In this document: in pieces, positions 59,402 to 64,000 of the stretch
How the letters are laid out: the number at the start of each line of letters is the position of its first letter
How positions within the stretch are numbered: position 1 is the stretch's first letter
From: Ga0077555 sp033764055
GTDB lineage: Bacteria; Pseudomonadota; Alphaproteobacteria; Rhizobiales; Hyphomicrobiaceae
NCBI GenBank assembly: GCA_033764055.1
Contig: JANRJI010000097.1
Location: 1-64,000, forward strand
DNA: 64,000 nt
Reading direction: 5' to 3'
Notes under the pieces: generated by a model
The model's database searches: none
Told to the model about the DNA's origin: nothing
What the model saw: the letters and a program-made list of their open reading frames with translations, nothing else
Made by a program: the position numbers and the translations under genes

Positions 59402-59875
59402 TCAGGCTCCGGATCGAGTCCCGGTGTCCCTGCCTGCGATGAGACCGGCGAGGGCGTCCAAGGCGAGAAGGTAGCTTGTTGGTCCGAAACCGCAAATCAC
59501 GCCGACAGCTCCGAGCGAGACGTAGGACTGGTGGCGAAACGACTCGCGCCGGAACACATTCGACAGGTGAACCTCGATCGCGGGCACCTCCGCCGCATTG
59601 AGCGCGTCCAGGATTGCCACGGAGGTATGCGTCAGTGCGCCGGCGTTGAGCAGGATGCCGGAGGCTGCAGATCGCGCCTCCTGAATCCACGTCACGAGGT
59701 CGCCTTCGTAATTGGACTGGCGAAAATCGACTCCGAGGCCGAGCCTGGCACCATGAGCCTCGACGCGACGCCGCACGTCGTCGAGGGTGTCGCGGCCGTA
59801 GATGGCAGGCTCCCTCAGCCCGAGCATGTTCAGGTTCGGGCCGTTGAGCACGAAGGCAGGCTTGGCGGTCGGCAC
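59402..59875 (-). CDS. aroQ: 3-dehydroquinate dehydratase, type II
   Basis: A 157-residue shikimate-pathway enzyme, dodecameric in the family. FVLNGPNLNMLGLREPAIYG carries the N-terminal signature with the catalytic Tyr. Later NPGALTHTS appears as LNAGALTHTSVAILDAL, and EVHLSNVFRRESFRHQSYVS ends with the conserved His/Ser. It directly precedes accB. This gene order is widespread in Alphaproteobacteria. Confidence 0.96.
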   Translation of the reverse strand: MPTAKPAFVLNGPNLNMLGLREPAIYGRDTLDDVRRRVEAHGARLGLGVDFRQSNYEGDLVTWIQEARSAASGILLNAGALTHTSVAILDALNAAEVPAIEVHLSNVFRRESFRHQSYVSLGAVGVICGFGPTSYLLALDALAGLIAGRDTGTRSGA

Positions 59876-59903
59876 GCGAGCGGAGCTCCCCAGACGTCAT
59901 GCG

Positions 59904-59946
59904 GCCAAAGCGCGAGCTTTGGCTGCCGGTCGATTGACCGGCAGCC
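59904..59946. terminator. Tandem hairpins between dsbA-like gene and aroQ
   Basis: CCAAAG-CGCGAG-CTTTGG at 59904-59921 is followed at once by GGCTGCCGGTC-GATT-GACCGGCAGCC (11-bp perfect stem) ending at 59946. They lie between the minus-strand dsbA-like gene and the aroQ start, so they may terminate the former or form an RNA processing site. No T-run is seen. Confidence 0.55.
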
Positions 59947-60102
59947 GGTGTACCAGCTTTCTCGGGGACGCGGAAGCTGTACGCGCGCTAATGGCTGGGG
60001 GCAGCGTCGGCCCTCGCCACGGCGAGGGCTCGCGTGGTCCCGTGTGGTGCTTGGCAGTTGCCGGTCAGTGTCTGCGGCCGAGCCAATGGCCCAGAGTACA
60101 AT

Positions 60103-60972
60103 CTAGCAAACCTGACAACCACCGGCCTTGCGCAGCTCCGAGACGTGGGTCTGGATCTGCTCGAGGAGATTGCCCGGCGCGCCCGGAATGGCGCGATCCC
60201 CGACCAGGAAATGCGGCGTGCCCTGGATGCCCATCTTCTGGGCGAGATCGCGCACCCGCTTGATCTCATCGCTTACGGGTTCGGAGGCCATGTCCTTCTT
60301 GAGGCGGGCCATATCGATGCCGGCGACCTTCTCGGCCGCGCGCAGCGATGTCTGCTCGTTGACCTCGCCACGCAAGTTGATCAGGGCAGAGTGGACCTGC
60401 CAGTACTTGCCCTGCATCCGTGCGGCGAGTGCGACCCGGGCCGCCTCTTCGGAGCCTTTGCTCAGAATCGGCAGCTCCTTCATGACCAGCTTGATCTTGC
60501 TGTCCTTCTCGACCAGCTTGGCGATGTCCGAGAAGGCTCGCTTGCAATAGCCGCAGTTGTAGTCGAAGAACTCGACCACCGGAATGTCGCCCGAGGGGTT
60601 GCCAGCGACCGGCGCGTCGGCGTGCCGATAGATTTCCGCAGCGTTGGATTGCAGAGCCGTCTTCAGCTTCTCGGCCTGGAGCTTCTCCATCCGCGCCTCG
60701 AGCGCATTCTGAATCTCGAGCATCAACTCCGGATTGGCGAGCAGATAATCCTTCACGATCGTGCGGATGGCATCCTTCTGGGCGTCGTTGAAGGCATCAG
60801 CCGCGGGGGCGGCGGCTGGCGGGGCGGCCTGGGCGAGACGCGTCGCGCCGTCGGCTGCACGCACGCCGTCGCCGGCGGCGAGCCACGTGGCGCCGGCGGC
60901 GAGAACGACCGCAGCAAGGCCCGCCCTCATCGCACTACGGATGCCGGTCGGGTTCGAGGGGTGACGCTTCAT
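60103..60972 (-). CDS. DsbA-family periplasmic thiol:disulfide oxidoreductase
   Basis: A 289-residue thioredoxin-fold protein of the BdbD/Com1-like DsbA branch. It has a basic start and a hydrophobic helix forming an N-terminal signal or anchor, an Ala/Pro-rich linker, a helical region (AFNDAQKDAIRTIVKDYLLA), then EFFDYNCGYCKRAFSDIAKL with the CGYC active site. The cis-Pro loop is GIQGTPHFLVG. The protein ends with GGCQVC, giving two extra Cys. It follows the M48 peptidase gene by 32 bases on the same strand. Confidence 0.9.
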   Translation of the reverse strand: MKRHPSNPTGIRSAMRAGLAAVVLAAGATWLAAGDGVRAADGATRLAQAAPPAAAPAADAFNDAQKDAIRTIVKDYLLANPELMLEIQNALEARMEKLQAEKLKTALQSNAAEIYRHADAPVAGNPSGDIPVVEFFDYNCGYCKRAFSDIAKLVEKDSKIKLVMKELPILSKGSEEAARVALAARMQGKYWQVHSALINLRGEVNEQTSLRAAEKVAGIDMARLKKDMASEPVSDEIKRVRDLAQKMGIQGTPHFLVGDRAIPGAPGNLLEQIQTHVSELRKAGGCQVC

Positions 60973-61004
60973 AGCAGGGCAATCTCCAAGTCGTGTCGGC
61001 AGGC

Positions 61005-62402
61005 CTATAGCGCGTTCTTCGGCACCTTGTAACTCACGATGTCGCCAGCTCTGAGGCCTTCCGGCGTGCCCGCCTTGAGCCCGCGCTGGGAGCGCTTGGC
61101 GAAGATCTGGGCCTGCTTGATATTGCCCTCGAGGAAGTGGGCCTCGGCAATTGCCAGATCCGCCTCGGCGACCTTGCCCTGCTTGGCGTAGCCCGAGGCG
61201 AGCAGCCGGTAGGCCTGCGGGTTCTTGTCGGTGATGATCGAGCGGCGGGTCAGCGCGATGACCTCGTCGACGCTGGCGGCATCGGTCTCGCTGTCCAGCG
61301 CCTGGGCCAGTCGGACGGCCATGAGCGGGGCATCGCCGGCAAGCTTCAAGGCGGCTCGTTGCGGGCCGATTGCCGCCCGGCCGCGTCCAGAGCGCATGAG
61401 GAAGTCGGCTTTGAGCTCATGGAAGTACGGGTTCTTCGGGTGCTCGGCGATCAGTTTCTCGGCCTCGGGAAGGGCGGCGTCGATACCTTTGCCGAAGAAC
61501 GTAGCAATGGTGCGCGCATAGCGCGCCGGCAGGCTCTGATCCGCCGGCCTGTAGCGATTGAAGACGATGGCCGGCCGTTCCAGGTACCCCGCCAGCTTGG
61601 CGCGCATGAGGTCGTGGCGGAGTTGCAGCTCGGGCGGATCCTTCTGGGAGGCATAGGGGCTGGACGCAACCTTCTCGCGGAGCTGCGCCAGGCGGTTGGC
61701 GGCGACTGGATGGCTGCGGGCGAAGGCGTCCTGGGAAGCGGCCGAGATGTACTCCTGCTGGGCGAACCGCTCGAAGGTGTCGAGCATGCCTTTGCCCGAT
61801 TGCTTGGTGGCATTGAGGAAGCGCAGGCCGGCCTGATCCGCAGCCGATTCCTGGGCCCGCCGGTCGGCGAGGAGCGAGTTGATCAGCAGCGTATCGCCGC
61901 CGACGAGCACGCCCGTGCCGGCACCGGTTGCACCGCTGCCCGCCCCACCGGCGCTGCCCGCGACCATCAGTCCAATGCCGAGCAGCTTGATCAGCAGGCT
62001 CTTGGTCTGGTCGCGCGCGATGCGATCGCGAAGCTGGGCGAGGTGACCTCCGGAAATGTGGCCGGTCTCGTGGGCGATGACGCCGATCACCTGGTTCGGC
62101 GTCTCGGACTGCATCAGTGCGCCCGTGTGCATGAACACGTTCTGGCCGTCGAGAACGAAGGCGTTGAACGTGTCGTGCTTGACGATGCGCATCGTGATGT
62201 TCTGGCTGCCGACGCCGGCAGCGCGGAAAATCGGACGCGAATAGTCGTTGAGCAGGCGCTCGATCTCGGTGTCGCGGATGAAGCTGATGAACTGGGCGTC
62301 CGCTGGCGCCGCCTGCGTGGCAAGGGCAGCCACCGCGGCAATGGCCGTGGCAGCACGGCGCAGGTGCATCCGTAGCCGTGCGGGCTGCGAGGTCGCTGTC
62401 AT
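61005..62402 (-). CDS. M48-family periplasmic metalloprotease with TPR region (BepA-like)
   Basis: A 465-residue periplasmic zinc protease. The signal peptide ends near APADAQ. The zinc motif is VIAHETGHISGGHL (HExxH), with the third ligand expected in RRAQESAADQAGLRFLN (the E-x2-A-D motif). TPR-like helices fill the C-terminal half (EAEKLIAEHPKNPYFHELKA, AVRLAQALDSETDAASVDEV). BepA-type proteases control outer-membrane protein assembly. ATG 62402 is used; 62411 is possible. It is divergent from the aminotransferase gene. Confidence 0.9.
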   Translation of the reverse strand: MTATSQPARLRMHLRRAATAIAAVAALATQAAPADAQFISFIRDTEIERLLNDYSRPIFRAAGVGSQNITMRIVKHDTFNAFVLDGQNVFMHTGALMQSETPNQVIGVIAHETGHISGGHLAQLRDRIARDQTKSLLIKLLGIGLMVAGSAGGAGSGATGAGTGVLVGGDTLLINSLLADRRAQESAADQAGLRFLNATKQSGKGMLDTFERFAQQEYISAASQDAFARSHPVAANRLAQLREKVASSPYASQKDPPELQLRHDLMRAKLAGYLERPAIVFNRYRPADQSLPARYARTIATFFGKGIDAALPEAEKLIAEHPKNPYFHELKADFLMRSGRGRAAIGPQRAALKLAGDAPLMAVRLAQALDSETDAASVDEVIALTRRSIITDKNPQAYRLLASGYAKQGKVAEADLAIAEAHFLEGNIKQAQIFAKRSQRGLKAGTPEGLRAGDIVSYKVPKNAL

Positions 62403-62641
62403 GATCTCCATCCCCCAGATGGCCAGGGCCTGCGCTTCTTGCCGCCGGCACGCCACCGACTCACCCGCGAGGACCGTATTGGCCGCTCCCGGCACGGTCA
62501 ACGCGCCTACCCCGCATGTCGCTTCTCGACCTCGACGGCCGCGATTATAAGGCTCGGCAGGAGGCGGCAGCCTCGAAATCGCCTGATCCCATCTATGTGT
62601 CCCGGACATGGCGATTATTTGGCGGGCACCGGAGAGTGGCG

Positions 62642-63844
62642 ATGGCGAGCGGCGAGCGACGTGACGGGGGCGAGATGGCCCTGCTGAGGGCTGCGGCCGC
62701 CCGCAGCGCCATCGCGCCATTCATCGTCATGGACGTCATGCGTCAGGCTGCCGCGGCGGAGGCAGCGGGGCGCCACGTCGTTCACATGGAGGTCGGCCAG
62801 CCGGCGACGGCTGCGCCCCTGGCGGCCCGGGAGGCGGCCCGGCGCGCGCTCGAGAGCCACACGCTCGGCTATACGCTGGCGCTCGGCATGGAGCCGTTGC
62901 GCGAGCGCATCGCGCGCCTCTACCGCGACTGGTACGGCATCGAGCTGTCGCCGGAGCGCGTGGTCGTCACGAGTGGATCCTCGGCGGCTTTCGTGCTGGC
63001 CTTCCTGGCGCTGTTCGAGGCCGGTGCCAAGGTGGCGCTGCCGGCACCCGGATATCCCTGCTACCGGCACATCCTGACCGCGCTTGATGCGTCGCCCGTG
63101 ATGCTGGAGACTGGGCCCAATACCCGCTGGATGCCGACGGCGGCGCAGATCGAGGAGGCAGCCCAGCGCCTCGACCTCGCAGGCCTGCTGATTGCGAGCC
63201 CGGCCAATCCGACCGGCACCATGCTCGAGCCACAGCGACTGGCTGAGATCACCGCCGTCGCGCAGCGCCGCAAGCTCTGGTTCGTGTCGGACGAGATCTA
63301 TCACGGTCTGACCTGGGGCCTGCCGCAGGCGACGGCGCTGCAGTTCTCGGACGATGTGGTGGTGATCAACAGCTTCTCGAAATACTTCTCCATGACGGGC
63401 TGGCGGGTCGGTTGGATGGTGGTGCCGCCGGGCCTCGTGCGGACCGTCGAGCGGCTGGCCCAGAACCTGTACATCTCGCCACCGGCCATCTCGCAAGTGG
63501 CGGCTCTTGGGGCTTTCGACGGCCTCGACGAGCTCGAGCGCAATCGCAAGGTCTATGCGGCGAACCGGGCACTCCTGCTGGCCGAGCTGCCGAAGGCTGG
63601 CCTCGGCGAGATCGTACCGGCGGACGGTGCCTTCTATCTCTACGTCGATGTCTCGCGCTTCACCGACGATAGCCTCGCCTTCACCAGGCTGATGCTGGAC
63701 GAGGCCGGCGTCGCGGCGACGCCAGGGGTCGATTTCGACGAGGGCCGCGGGCGCCGTTTCGTGCGCTTCTCCTATGCGGGCTCCACAGAGGACATGGCCG
63801 AGGCGGCGCGTCGGCTGCAACGGTGGAAGCGTCTGCAGGCCTAG
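62642..63844 (+). CDS. PLP-dependent aminotransferase, class I/II fold
   Basis: A 400-residue fold-type I aminotransferase. The PLP lysine is in SFSKYFSMTGWRVGWMV; N-P-T-G binding is in SPANPTGTMLEP, the cofactor Asp-x-x-Tyr in SDEIYHGLTWG, and the substrate Arg near RFVRFSYAGS. Substrate class cannot be fixed; the FSMTGWR signature is shared with aspartate- and aromatic-type enzymes. GGAGAG precedes ATG 62642. The open frame from 62516 is not family-like. Confidence 0.9.
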   Translation: MASGERRDGGEMALLRAAAARSAIAPFIVMDVMRQAAAAEAAGRHVVHMEVGQPATAAPLAAREAARRALESHTLGYTLALGMEPLRERIARLYRDWYGIELSPERVVVTSGSSAAFVLAFLALFEAGAKVALPAPGYPCYRHILTALDASPVMLETGPNTRWMPTAAQIEEAAQRLDLAGLLIASPANPTGTMLEPQRLAEITAVAQRRKLWFVSDEIYHGLTWGLPQATALQFSDDVVVINSFSKYFSMTGWRVGWMVVPPGLVRTVERLAQNLYISPPAISQVAALGAFDGLDELERNRKVYAANRALLLAELPKAGLGEIVPADGAFYLYVDVSRFTDDSLAFTRLMLDEAGVAATPGVDFDEGRGRRFVRFSYAGSTEDMAEAARRLQRWKRLQA

Positions 63845-63868
63845 AGTGGTGCTAGTCCGGCGGCGGAG

Positions 63869-64000
63869 ATGGCGGCGGCAGGTATGGCGATGAGACGGGT
63901 TCCGCGTCGCATTCTCCCCGTGATCGTGGCATCCCAGTTCGCGGGCACGTCGCTCTGGTTCGCCGGCAACGCCGTGCTGCCCGACCTTCAGCGCCGTGCG
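63869..64000 (+). CDS. MFS transporter, N-terminal part (runs off window)
   Basis: Forty-four codons starting MAAAGMAMRRVPRRILPVIV and containing ASQFAGTSLWFAGNAVLPDL, a first-helix signature of a group of major facilitator transporters. The gene continues beyond the window. An ATG at 63884 or 63890 could also start it. It follows the aminotransferase by 24 bases and is likely cotranscribed. Confidence 0.7.
   Translation, partial: MAAAGMAMRRVPRRILPVIVASQFAGTSLWFAGNAVLPDLQRRA

Overview
The window is GC-rich, densely packed DNA typical of an environmental alphaproteobacterium, most likely Hyphomicrobiales or a neighbouring order. The placement rests on gene families: a Bug/TctC receptor, a 4TM/12TM fused TRAP permease, KGG-type stress repeats, a CitE/MaoC/3-HIBADH cluster, and the housekeeping order M48 peptidase - dsbA-like - aroQ - accB - accC - aat. 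No rRNA, tRNA or CRISPR array was recognised.

Layout. 1-2.5 kb: one end of an IS66-family element, then two PhnE-type permeases preceded by a scar of fused gene fragments (arsR-like, GAPDH-like, phnC C-terminus). This looks like a collapsed arsenic/phosphonate-type transport operon. 2.6-6.7 kb: a complete 2-aminoethylphosphonate-type ABC importer (binding protein, ATPase, fused two-domain permease). 7-17.6 kb: cytochrome P450, two DedA proteins, a lipoprotein, quinone oxidoreductase, Bug receptor, LutA-like protein, sulfotransferase, amidohydrolase, NAD kinase and CutA. 17.6-28.4 kb: fused TRAP permease, an FHA-domain protein joined to a Rossmann-type oxidoreductase, an EF-G paralogue, two tandem secreted proteins of unknown function, a CMD-family protein, a protein distantly resembling isonitrile synthases, and a TauE-type permease. 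28.4-46.6 kb: a GGDEF-EAL sensor, a Clp-N/coiled-coil protein, an LLM flavin enzyme, an HdrC/HdrB-like pair with an Fsr-like MFS exporter, a MarR/MATE pair sharing a palindromic operator, an SDR, a four-repeat KGG protein, and an acyl-CoA type cluster (CitE-like, MaoC, 3-HIBADH-like) with two adjacent 77-79 bp palindromic elements.

46.7-55.9 kb is the most unusual part. A 53-residue ORF missing from ordinary gene calls ends in two 12-residue repeats (PKVQTGDSIKPW and PKVRTGDSIKPW). It is followed by two hairpins and a DUF6065-type gene, with a sulfotransferase divergent upstream. Further on are a TPR protein, a GMC oxidoreductase, a SAM methyltransferase and an AraC regulator. I read the peptide plus DUF6065 gene as a candidate modified-peptide (RiPP-like) cassette; this is inference.

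56-64 kb returns to conserved core genes (aat, accC, accB, aroQ, thioredoxin-fold oxidoreductase, M48 peptidase, an aminotransferase) and ends inside an MFS transporter. Starts were chosen by ribosome-binding sites, overlaps and family length. Family assignments come from reading the translations, not from database searches.
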